The notes beneath the pieces were generated by a model. That model saw only the letters and a list, made by a program, of their open reading frames with translations. It was not told the origin of the DNA and searched no databases. Source: Humulus lupulus (Eukaryota; Streptophyta; Magnoliopsida; Rosales; Cannabaceae). From it: a stretch of DNA of 64,000 nucleotides. The stretch is taken from contig NC_084793.1 in NCBI RefSeq assembly GCF_963169125.1, forward strand, positions 230,766,360-230,830,359, given 5' to 3'. The first letter of the stretch is position 1, and the number at the start of each line of letters is the position of its first letter. The translations under genes and the position numbers were made by a program. Shown here in pieces: positions 32,405-43,246 of the stretch.

Positions 32405-34593
32405 CTACTCGCAAGCATACTGGGCTAATAATCTAGCCCGGATGAGAGTCTCGATCTCATCCTTTAGCTGAAGGCAATCATTAGTGTTATGGCCGATGTC
32501 GTTGTGATATCGACAGAATTTGGTAGGGTCTCTCTTCGCTCTATGGTGCCTCAAGGGCTCCAGCTTCTTCCATGGAAGGCGATTAGAGATTGCTAGGAAA
32601 ATATGCTCTCCCGTATCTGTCATGTCGGAGTAGGCGGTGTAGAAGGGATTGAAATTTTCTCCGGACCTGTTCTTTTTGGTTCCATTCTAGTCGCCCTCTC
32701 CAGTCCCCTTCTGCTTATTGTTCCCTGCCTGGTTATTCTGGGTAGCAGGTTGAGTCATAGCTGCAACATCCGCCACCGCTCCAGCGAGCTGAACATAGAT
32801 CTAGCTGGTTCCTGCAACAACAGATCACACCTCTTCCAGATTTATCCATTCCTGAGCCCGAGCCAGGAATTCATCTACATTCTTTACTCCTTTATCGCTA
32901 GAGTTCTTGCCATAAATCACCTCCTACTGTGATCCCTGTTCTCATTTCCATGAGCTTGGAGCTGTCATCAACATCTCTAGCTCGTGTTGTTGCATTCTTG
33001 AACCGGTTCAGATATGCCTTCAAGGATTCACCAAGTTGTTGTTTAATGTTTGTCAACAAATCGGCCTCAACACGAGCTTTCTTTGAAGCTCAGAACTATC
33101 TCTTAAACTTAGAAGACAGTTTCTTCTACGAGGTAATTGAATATTTCTTGTACTTGTTGAACCACAATTTGGCTGGTCCGGTCAGAGTTGCGGGGAACAA
33201 GATACATCTTAAGTTGAACCCAATGTTGTGGGCCATCTTTAATGTGTGAGCATCCTGAGGTGGTTGGACGGGTTAGTGTTTCCATCATATGTAGGCATGG
33301 TCGACATCCTAAAGGCAATAGGATACAAAGCTGCCACAATGTTAGGAGCAAAAGGCTCGAGCTCCTCATCGGAATCACAATCATCGACTCATTTTCCAGA
33401 TAGGAGTATCTTCGTATGTTCTTCCATTAAGGCTAGTCGCTTGAGGGTTGGATCCTTGGCATCTAGGTCATTTGGGAGCTGATTATCAACCCCCATCCTA
33501 TTGTACGTGTTAAACAGGTTGTTTTCCCTCCAAGCCTGAGCCCGGTTAGGGAGACATCCCCATTGTCGTGTACGATAGACAAATCTCCCTCGGGTTGAGT
33601 ATTACTCAAATCATCCTAGCGAACTAGATATCTTCTTTGTGAATTTAAATGATCACTCAAGTCTGGATGTGGGTCGGAACGAAGACTTTGTGTGGAGCTC
33701 AAGTGATTCCACATGTCACTCTCATGTTTACCTCCGCACTGACTCACTGTCTAGTAACTTCCATTAGCAAAACTTACACCTCGTGGCTGGGATCGAGGGC
33801 CTGGATTATTAACACAAGGCTGTGGGATATAGATTTCCTCTGAGGGAGGATGATTTTTCCTGCCATTCCCTCGAGTTGGAGCATTCCTCTGTGGGCGAGG
33901 TGGCATTGGATGTCGAACCAGTGACGGTGGATGTCCGTGATCTACTCCAACTTCCTGGGTTGGAGGACGGACCGATTCATTTCTCTGTGTCAGAGGCTCT
34001 GACCATGGCACATATGGATTTGCTGGTGTGTTTCGCCTCCTCGAATTGGTCCTAGCTCACCCTATTGGGTCAGGCTGAACATTCTGTGGGATCTATTCAT
34101 AAGGCACAAAGCTCGAGGTCGTAGTTCGAACCAACCGATTGACATGAGGTCGATGACTCCTATGAGTATTAGCATCTTGAGTATTTCGTTGAATCCGCTC
34201 TAAAGGTATGGAGCTCGGAGTTGCAATTCTGAAATAGCGACTAAGATTGGGTCGATTATTCATGTGGGACCTATGAGACCCACTTTGCCTCTTTCCGATG
34301 TTAACATCGGTTGCAGGAGGGGGAAATCGAGCAAAGATATCCTCAATATGCTTGTTAGCCTGAGCGAGATGGCTCCTTAACTGGACATTTTCCATCTCGA
34401 TGACTGTCAGATATCCCAGATGAGGATTTTGTGGCCGTGATGCTGAGCTCCTAGTGTCATCTTGGGCCACATGTTGCTTTCCAAGACGACGTTGAGCAGT
34501 TGAGCCTTCTCTAGTGGGGACGGCCGCACAGTGCACGTCCTGATCATCAGGTTGTTTCGTCTCGTTGGCACGCATAGACTTGGTGGCCATCAT
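32405..34593 (-). pseudogene. Gag of element E
   Basis: Starts at the minus-strand ATG at 34593 (MMATKSMRANETK), runs open to 34093 with an Arg/Ser-rich, His-rich sequence, then continues in broken frames. Capsid-like residues appear around 33400-32950. The zinc-binding-like motif CRYHNDIGHNTNDCLQLKDE lies at 32540-32480 and is nearly the same as in F. Upstream (34640-34660) is the leader motif CTTTCATTGAGA. It is inactive. Confidence 0.78.
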
Positions 34594-34660
34594 GGTGAAT
34601 GTTGGGTGAAACTTGCGTGGGGGATTAAACTCTAATAAGATCTCAATGAAAGCAGCAATC

Positions 34661-35324
34661 TATTGACACTGTTTTTCGCCAACAGTGGATTAAGAAATCT
34701 GACAATAGAGATATTAGGCTTTTGTTAAACCGTAATTGAACAAATGAAAAAATATCACAAACCCCCACACTTTTACGTGGTTCAGTGGTTAAAATCAACC
34801 TAGTCCACGAGACAATCTTATTGATCTACTTAGGGCTCTGGGAGAAATTGTACATGACAATTTTTGCAGAGTTTCAATATATAAAGAATGGGTATCTTTT
34901 TATCCATTCCCCTGGTATTTATGGGGGATTTTTCTGGACAGCTTTGGGCCATCGCATACATAAGTACGGTAAATAATAAAGTTGGATAACCTCCAATTTA
35001 CATTAGGACATGATTCCCTATAGAATTTACATCTGTTATCTCAGGTAATAAATGTGTAATAAAATCTAGGCATTAAGAAATATCCTTCATTGTGCGTCAT
35101 GACTAGGCATCTGGAAGCTAGTCACTTCCCGAGTTGGATGCCTCAGAGCTAACCTATCCTAACACGGGCTAAGTACAGAGTTTCAAAAAGGTGATCTGGC
35201 CATCATGCATCTCGAACTAGGTTGTTGGCACAAGAGGCGATATGAAGATTATCTGGTTGATGTAAGCTGTCAAGTTGAACTCGAGCTGCTCACTCTAGAA
35301 TTAGCTAAATATTCTATCTATACA
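34661..35324 (-). repeat. 5' LTR of element E
   Basis: Starts TATTGACACTG (expected TG changed to TA) next to the conserved leader, like the LTR starts of F and J. The other end is placed at TATACA (35324), where D's gag sequence resumes; that gives 664 bp, the same length as the J LTR. There is no second copy in the window, since the left end of E appears deleted. The outer boundary is inferred. Confidence 0.55.
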
Positions 35325-35823
35325 CTTTCTTCATGTACTTGTCTGCCAGCTGTACCATGTGTTGAGTGATTGCGTTCATATTTATTTTGGGGTACAACAA
35401 ATTCCATGTATTGAGTGATAAGGAATTTCTTGGTACCTTCTTCTTTAGTTTTGTATTTCTTCTCAAGAGCTTCTTATATCTCCTTTGCTGATAAAGTGTT
35501 TGTGTAGAGATCATAGAGGCGATCCGACAAAGTATTGAGTATGTGGCCTCTACAAATGAGTTCTTATTCTTCATTTCTTTGATCACTCCTTGAGAATCAC
35601 CATCATTTGGAGGATCCAAAGTCTTCATGTCTTTGTCAAGTTTGTAGTTAACTATCAGAAACTTGATCTTGTCTTGCCATCTTACAATGGTTGAGCCATC
35701 AAACCTATCTAGTCTAACTAGATATTGAGTCATGAACTTCAGGGCCGAGATTGATGAGCTTTCTTCGATGACTATAATTAGCACATAAACCTTTAGAAAT
35801 ACACAAACTTTGACACAAAACAA
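35325..35823 (-). pseudogene. Copia-type gag remnant of element D
   Basis: The minus-strand frame from 35823 contains LDRFDGSTIVRWQDKIKFLI, the N-terminal motif of copia (UBN2-type) Gag, followed by LDPPNDGDSQ and a tail in mixed frames (YMKKV). It lies directly inside the D LTR at 35849, as expected for gag. It is cut at about 35325 by insertion of element E. Copia Gag forms the capsid-like particle; this one is incomplete. Confidence 0.7.
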
Positions 35824-35848
35824 AGGTTTAGAGAAAGAGATTTTTTAT

Positions 35849-38660
35849 TGTTGGGGATTAGGCTATAGATAACCTTTGGTTTGTTATACAACTCAAGATA
35901 AAAGATACAAGTAAAACAATATCTGAGAATAGTTAAACATAAATTACATCAACACAATAAGGTAAGAGTTTAGAGTGGACCTTCCTTGAAGGACAAACCC
36001 TATAAAAACACAAGCTATGATTTTATGTGAAACAAAAAAGTTGCAAGGCTTGACACAAATGAAGATTTGCTGTCCAACAATATCTATTCCTAGCCTTCTC
36101 TCTTAGGAGTGTGTCCTAAAAGCATGTAAAAGACATTTGTTTTTCTGTGAATAAATAAATACAATGGTTTATTATTATTGTTATATTTAGATTGTTAAAT
36201 TATTGTTTGAATAATTTTGTAAATATCAGAAAAATTCCATATTCATTATTGAGGATGTGATCTTGTATTAGTACGAGAGAATTAAGATCACATGAATGAA
36301 TAAAAATAGTCAACAACAACAAATTAAAGTTATGGAATTCTTTAATTGGAGTTGTAAGTAAGGTTTACTGAGTATCATAATGATACAAATAATCTAGATT
36401 CGGATTATTGATGTGGAAAGACATCTCGGTGAAAGTGCTTTATATAATATGATTATTTATGACATGGACCGATATGAATTAAAGTCTTTATCCAAAAACC
36501 ATTTAATAATAAAGACTTGTAATTCATATCATAACTGATGATCATTTATAGATCAACCTAAATCCTGAGTGTTCATGAACTCCTGTTCATGTTTATTAAA
36601 TCTTTTGATTCATTCGTTAAGGTCTCTTCAAAGAATGAGGCTAATGACATTTGTTTTGGAGATTTAATATCATGGATGGCTGGGAACATGTATCAACAAT
36701 ACGGAATCTAATCTTTCCTAACAGATCGTATATTAGTTCCCTTAAGGGTTAATTCTGGAACTGAATGATTTTGAGCTCAAATCTATAATTAGATTATAGA
36801 TTAATTATTCACTAGTGAAACAATGATACTTAAGGAATAAGAAGTGAATTAAAAAGGTAAAATGGTAATTCTTCCATTCTAATTTATGAACTAATTAATT
36901 AGAGGGTTGAACTGTTGTAAGATGGTTATATCAATGGACGACTTAATAAAAAGATTTCTGTAAAAGTATATCTATAACATAAAGAGTGCAATTCTGAATT
37001 TATAGTGGAGTAATATCAGAATTAATAAATTAACTATTATAATTAAATAGTTTAATTATTTAGTTTCAATTTATTGGAGATTAATGTTATAGATCCATGG
37101 TCCCCGAAATGGCTCAAACAAACACTGACAAAGGTAAATACAAAAATGGGCAAAAATGACTTATGTGATAAGTAAAATATATTTTCTATGTATCAAACAT
37201 AATTATTAATTAATTATGTGTAATTAATTAATTAAGAATTAATTAATTATTTAATTTAACAAAAATATAATTAATTTTGAATTAATTTATTTTTGGGATT
37301 TTTGGTATTTAAATAATAATAAAAATTGGGAAAAATCACATGTCATCACAGGCATGTGGTACACGTGTGGCACAATGCACAGGCACTGTGCTACACGCAT
37401 AAGAGAGTGTACTCAGTCTCTTGATTCCACAATTTTAGTTATTTAAATATTAAATAAATAATGAGATATTTTAATATGATTAAAATATTATTATTTAAAC
37501 AAAAATCTTATAACTGATCAGTTATTTTGAATTTGTTTAAAATAACAAATATTTTAATATATGGGATATATTAAATATAGGATATCAGTTTTTCATAGAA
37601 CGTAATTTTTCAGGGATAGAAAAATATTTAGGAATCTCTCTCAGAGAAAGAGAACAGTGACATAAACAAAAGTCATTGTTCTTCACAAAACCTAGGTCCA
37701 AAACTTTATCAGATCTCATGTGTTGAGAACATCTGATAAATAGTTTATTGCCTATTATTTGTATAGCGAGCCCACACTCGTTCTTTGTGTGCCTGAGAAC
37801 ATTTTGGAAGATCTTGGTGTGAGATCTCGAGGATTTAGCCATACGAAAAGATAGCAGCAAGGAAGGACCTGAGGTAATTTTTCTGTTCATGTCCTTGATT
37901 CAATATATATATATGCATGTGAAGAAGTAGATCTAGAAATCTTATGGGATTAATGTAACAATTTGATTGTTGTTCCGCTGCCTATAATCTCTGATTTGAT
38001 CAATAAAAACAGACATTCTCTATGGAAATGATTGAAGCTACATCAATGGAATGAGATTGGGATACACAAGCCTTGATCCTTCATACAAGCCAAGCTTTCT
38101 TGATGAAGATCTTGGAGAAAACTAGTAATCTTGGAGCTAGAGAGAGAAAGTTCTTCTTTTTAGAGAGAGAGAGAGAGAGGAAAGTGATCAATTCACCAAT
38201 TAAATCATATAAAACCCTTAAATAGTATAGGACCCTCATTAGGCTCAACCAATGAGATTAGAGCATTTAAATTTATGTTTTGGAGGTTACTTATGTAAAT
38301 GTACAAACTTTCTATAACAGCCCAAGTGACACATCGCCTCTTATGACCAGGCGATGCATCACTTGGTCCGTCTCGGCCAAGGGTTTCATGCTTTTGGCGA
38401 TGCGTCTCGTCCTAAAGGGCTACGCATTGCTGACGCCTCTGTTTTGGCACTCTAAGAATTGTCTCAAAACACCTCCAAATGCTCCCAAACTTCTTAGGTA
38501 CTCTCATATACTCCAAAAAAACATTTTGGACCCAAAACGTTGATTTACAAATGCCTATACTAAAAGTTAACTTTCACGTGTTGACTTTTATGAAATCGTT
38601 ATTGTTTTAGCACCTCTTTGTGCCTAAACAATTTCAACATATATTTAACCAATCTCAACA
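35849..38660 (-). mobile_element. Element D, 5' LTR (holds solo LTR B)
   Basis: Runs from TGTTGGGGATTAG at 35849 to CTCAACA at 38660, about 903 bp without B. Its partner is 1-5074. Right of it, cttgt (38661-38665) should be D's target duplication, and J's gag frame resumes there. D therefore inserted into J's gag. Confidence 0.83.
36107..38020 (+). mobile_element. Solo LTR B, TSD ttctc
   Basis: The insert is 36112-38015 (1,904 bp), beginning TCTTAGGAGTGTGTCC (expected TG mutated) and ending ACAGACA, with exact ttctc at 36107-36111 and 38016-38020. Removing it restores the D LTR, as shown by the intact copy near position 90-110. It is the cleanest copy of the A/B/C family in the window, with no nested elements or ORF of note. 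Confidence 0.9.
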
Positions 38661-40322
38661 CTTGTTTAAAGAACCATTGCTGAGCTGAGTTAGCATGATT
38701 AGCAGGAAAGATCATGCAACAGACATCATCACGAACCCCCTGGAGATCCGTTTGTATCTCAAAATTGTTCACGTGGGAAACATGACCTTCTTTGCCAGTG
38801 TACATCTTCCAAGTTGGCATCTTGAACTTGCAAAGGATAGCAAGAACATTAATTCGATCAGAGAAAGGAGAGTCTTTCCTTCTCTCTAAATCGATGTCAG
38901 TTGGTTTTGGGGTTGTTAACTCCCAAACCATTTGAGTTAGAGCATCAAGTTGTGCTTGAATAACAAGGGCGATCAGTGGAATAGCTGCTAGAGCAGTGAA
39001 TGTGAGTGCTGCAACTTCATTTATGGTGCTGGAGGGATTACTGGTGCAACGGGTCCCTCAACATTAGACCTATTACCTTCCCGAAGCTGGTCGAGGACAT
39101 CCTGCAGGTCACATCCCCGGTTCCCAAGTCTATTTAAGATACTATTTCCTCTAGGTTGCCCCCAACATTTTGGCTATCTGCTCGAGGAGCACCAGGAGGT
39201 GGTCTAGCTTGAGAATTTGCTAGCTTGTGCTACCTTGGTGGGACAAACGGTCCTTCAGGCTACACATTATCCCGAGCATGGATGTTTTGAGGCTCAGGTG
39301 GCCTTGGCAGAACAAATGGTCCTCTTGGTCGCCCATCATGACGATGATCATCATAGTATCGACTATCCCCCTCATCATCACCATAACCATCTAGGTAGGA
39401 TGTTTGATGGACTTACTTCTTGTTCATTTCTCCGCCTGTACCTCCTTGGCAGGTGACCATGATCGAACCCAGCTAACTAATCACGTCGATACTGCTGACC
39501 TCAATTTTGACTTGCCAATCGTTCATTCCTTGGTTGTCGAAACTGCTGACCAGGTCCTGGATTTTGTGGATTAGGAGGTTGTCCTCTTCTTGAGTTTAGT
39601 CGCCTTGGTTGCCTATCAACAACCCTTCCATCTCCAGATACTTGTCCACCACAGCCTTGAACTTGTTCATAGTTGGGCAACACTTGTTCATCCTGTTGGA
39701 GTTTACGTAACACTTCTGGTCGAACTCCTCTATTCGAGTGATTACTACGTGTCTACCCAGGTGGAAGTACTTGGTCTTAGGACCTTGCTGGTTGGGCTAG
39801 CTCTGGAACTCAATCAGCTGGCATTTGAGTTTCAGCATTTGCTTGGCAAGTGTTCTCAGGTTGAGGGTTCACTGGTCGAGGTCTTGCAACTTGAGTTTGT
39901 TTCAATACAGCTTCTAGCAGCCTTGCTGCTTTAGTATTATGACAATCATATTCTTCTTGACGAGCTTCAAGGGCTCGCTTCTATTGATCCATCCAAGACT
40001 AAAAGTATTGCCTCCTTTTGTTCAAGGCTTCAGCTACTGCTTCTTGGGCTGCTGCCTAATTCTCATGCATGGCAAAAAATCGCTCTTGTATTTGTCCAAA
40101 AACTTCTTTCAGATGCTCAATATCGTGGTTGAGGTCTTCCCTTAAGTCCACGTGGGTCTCATCACACCCAAATGCTCCTCGTGGAGGCAGGTCTGCAGGT
40201 GGAGGAACCTACTGACCAAGGTGCATAGGGGGAATTTGATTGCTCGAAGGGCGGTCATATGGTCCAGTGGTGATGTTTCCCTCTTGTGGTTCTTAGCTTT
40301 GGCTTCTAGTAGTGATAGCCAT
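38661..40322 (-). pseudogene. Gag of element J
   Basis: The minus-strand ATG at 40322 (MAITTRSQS) is followed by a stop. Then come Gln/Glu-rich, Pro-rich and Arg/Gln-rich stretches in several frames (39713-39501: GQPPNPQNPGPGQQ). The capsid-like start is at 38830-38661: FKMPTWKMYTGKEGHVSHVN, FEIQTDLQGV and NSAQQWFFK, equivalent to residues in Gag of F. At FFK the sequence is cut by D, and the rest of J should lie beyond the left edge of the window. Stops throughout. Confidence 0.75.
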
Positions 40323-40384
40323 TGGTTCAGATAGATTGATGAATTATGATTCCTGGATTTCAGCTCTCAATGAAAGAACAAAAA

Positions 40385-41048
40385 TATTGACCAACGTTTT
40401 GGTTAACGACATTGGGTCAATTTGAACGACAATAAATAATTTAAAGAGTTGAATTCAAGTAAAATGACACAAATAATTTATAGTGGTTCGACCCCAAGAG
40501 TTGGTAATGACCTATGTCCACTTGCACTTTTAATAAGCAAGAAGGTCTCAGACTCAAGATCAAGAAGAACAAGGTTCAATTGATTTTGCTATGCCTGAGA
40601 GAGAATACAATTTGATGGGGATTTTATATGAAAAGTTTGCATCTGAAAATAATAATTGTGAGAGACCTTTATTTATAGAGTCTTTTAATGGGCCATGAGA
40701 CTTACAAAATGATCTAGGCCCTATACATGTAGTGTGAGATTGTTACAACTGATTACATATTTAAAATAATACAAAAAATACATTCAAATATCAGCTACAT
40801 AAATATCTCATGAAATTCATATCATTCTGTTTGAAGGGTTTGTACTTCGAGTAGGTCTCAATTCGAGCAGCTTTATGAGGTTATTGTATCTTCGACCAAC
40901 TCCTTTCAAATCGAGCCTCAAGCTTTGTGTAACTTCAATCTCTGCACAACGAATAACTTCTCGACCACCTATCGAGAGTTTTAATGCTTTCTAATGCCAC
41001 GTGTCCTCCTCATATGCCACGTCATCAAGTTCAATTTTTGGTTAAACA
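40385..41048 (-). repeat. 5' LTR of element J
   Basis: 664 bp from TATTGACCAACG to GGTTAAACA. It is homologous to the LTR of F at both ends, shares tatagtggttcg and accccaa blocks, has a minus-strand TATAAATA at 40670-40677 and the same ACGT motifs in U3. Next to it (40350-40380) is the leader ctttcattgagag. The target duplication would be gttag (41049-41053); its partner is outside the window. Confidence 0.82.
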
Positions 41049-42135
41049 GTTAGGTTAAGTAACTAGTTACCTGATATATTACCTATGACATTTTATATCT
41101 TATTTTTTTCTAAATTTTGATGTTCCCATCAGGGTAACCTATTACCATAGTAGAGGTTACTAGTTACCCATATATAAGTAATCGGTTATCATTAGGATAA
41201 CTTGTATATTTCTTAGGAGTAACCGATTACTTATATTATAAGTAACCATTTATCATTAGGATAACTTGTTACTATCTTAGGGCTAACCATTTACTTATAT
41301 ATAACCGATTACCATCATTATGATCAAAGGATACCACATACTTAAATTTAGCCTTATACATCCTAACTACATAGCTAGATAACATCCCACAAACTCATGC
41401 ATGTTGTTTGCTAAGAACTCATCAACATATCCCTCATCCTAGAGGATATTTTACATATGCTAATAAAATACAAAATATTTCTCCTCATCAGAACATTCAA
41501 AAGAGTTCATTAGATAATTCAGAAATCGATTTACCATTGAGAGACCTCTGTATAATCTTTCTATCAATATGATTTTTTTAAGGTGTACATTCATACTTCA
41601 TGAGATTAAGGTTAATTATATTTAACCATTTTGCCCTTGCAAAAAATTTCAACGCCATTGGTTGGGGATTCAAGCAAGGCATTTGAGTAGCATTCTTGTA
41701 AAGCTCATACAACTTCATCTTCGTATTATTATCAAGAGCTAAAACTATATATACATTACTAGAATACCAAATTAACCCATTGATGGACCGAACAACTTAT
41801 CCAACTCAGTTGTTTATACTTTAACCCATTAAAAAAAAGAAAATATGAAAGAATGAAATAAAAAAGAAAATGAAAGAAAGAAAAAAGAAAAAGATTAAAA
41901 ATAAAAGATACCCAACCTAGACTAAAAAAAATAACGTAAAAAAATATTCTAAAAAAAATAACATAAACTAGACAAATTGAAAGAAAATAAAATAATGTGT
42001 ATGGTTAAAAAAAAAGAAAGAAAAGTGAAAAAAAATTATTCTAAAAAATTTGGGAAAAAGAATTTGCATAGGAAAAAAGAAAAATAAATAAATTGTAAGC
42101 ATAGTAAACCAAAAATTAAAATTAAAATATTAGAA
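41049..42135. other. AT-rich spacer between J and M
   Basis: No gene is seen. Contains an inverted/tandem repeat at 41150-41330, a mixed AT-rich stretch to 41820 and an A/G-rich low-complexity run at 41825-42110 (aaagaaag motifs). It is the target DNA shared by elements J and M, so the oldest sequence in the window may be here. Confidence 0.7.
41150..41330. repeat. About 2.5 tandem units of roughly 70 bp with inverted arms
   Basis: Units share attaggataacttgt and taaccgattact-type blocks. ATAAGTAATCGGTTA at 41174-41188 is the exact reverse complement of 41220-41234, giving a 15-bp inverted repeat with a 31-nt spacer. Confidence 0.8.
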
Positions 42136-42724
42136 TGTTATACCCTGTTTTCAAGAAAAAATATTATGCTCGGAGATTAAGCTCGAAAAACATCACAAAA
42201 AGCTCAGATTCAAATATTATTATCATTAATTATAATATTGTAATTGCAAAGTATTAGATCTTATCAGCTCGGAAGCAGAGAATCGCCTTGAAAGTTGAAA
42301 TGTTATTTTAGCTTGGATGAGAAATGTCTCAATTCAAAGGGTATGAAGATCAGCTCGAAAGCGTGTTTAAGAAGTGCTAGAAAACAATATATAAGTGAAT
42401 AGTTTATATTTTTTAGGGATTAGTATAGATATTGACTTGACAGATTTGTTTGTATTTTAAATTTAAATTATGATATTTATGTAACTTCACCCTAAAATTG
42501 TGGGGAAGAGAATCTGAAATGATGTCTATAAATAGCGTGGATTGTAGTAATTTATTTTCACGCACAAATTCTGTACTGAAACTATGGGAAAATTACTTTC
42601 TAAGCTTTAACTCAAATGATCAATAAAAGTAACTCGTGGAGTAGGTAGATTTAACTACTAAACCACATAAAAATATCTCGTGCTTAATAGCTCCTATTTT
42701 ATTTTTAGTTGAAAAAAATTTGCA
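42136..42724 (+). repeat. 5' LTR of element M
   Basis: 589 bp from TGTTATACCC to TTTGCA, with TATAAATA at 42527-42534 and a leader (gtgctctcattaagagc) just downstream. The start matches the R LTR at 62852. It is assigned from structure and from gag following at 42801; the 3' partner is not in the window. Confidence 0.72.
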
Positions 42725-42800
42725 TCCATAGTTTCGTGCTCTCATTAAGAGCATTAAGCGATTCAAACTACCTCCCTAAATTTCTTAGTTCATCGTCACA

Positions 42801-42811
42801 ATGGCTACCCC
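42801..42811 (+). pseudogene. Gag start of element M (first four codons)
   Basis: ATG GCT ACC CC is followed by insertion C, whose duplication is acccc; the frame resumes at 47399 (…C ACT AGA AAC). The joined frame then runs about 90 codons. Confidence 0.7.
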
Positions 42812-43246
42812 TATTGGAAATAATGCCCTTAAAATAATTGTAGTTGAAAAATGTTTTAAATGAAATAAATAATTGAATTGAATTATTATATATATAGACT
42901 ATGTCCGATATTATGTTAATAATATTAAGTAAGTGTCAGAAAATTCCAAAGTTCATCTATGTGGTCATAATCTCATATTTGTATGAGAAGATCGAGATTG
43001 AGATAATGAACTTAAAACAATTTGTAGTAAAATAAAGTTATGGAATCTTTAGATTAATTTTGGTAGTACGGGTCACTAGTATTATGAATACAAGTGACCT
43101 AGATCCAGGTCACTAGTGTATTAGGACACTTTAGTGAAAGTACTTTATATATAGTGATATATAGAACTGGACCAGATGTCATTCATCGTTTCATAGTATT
43201 AATCAAACACATTAAATGATGATCATATGCACGATGATCTTAATCC

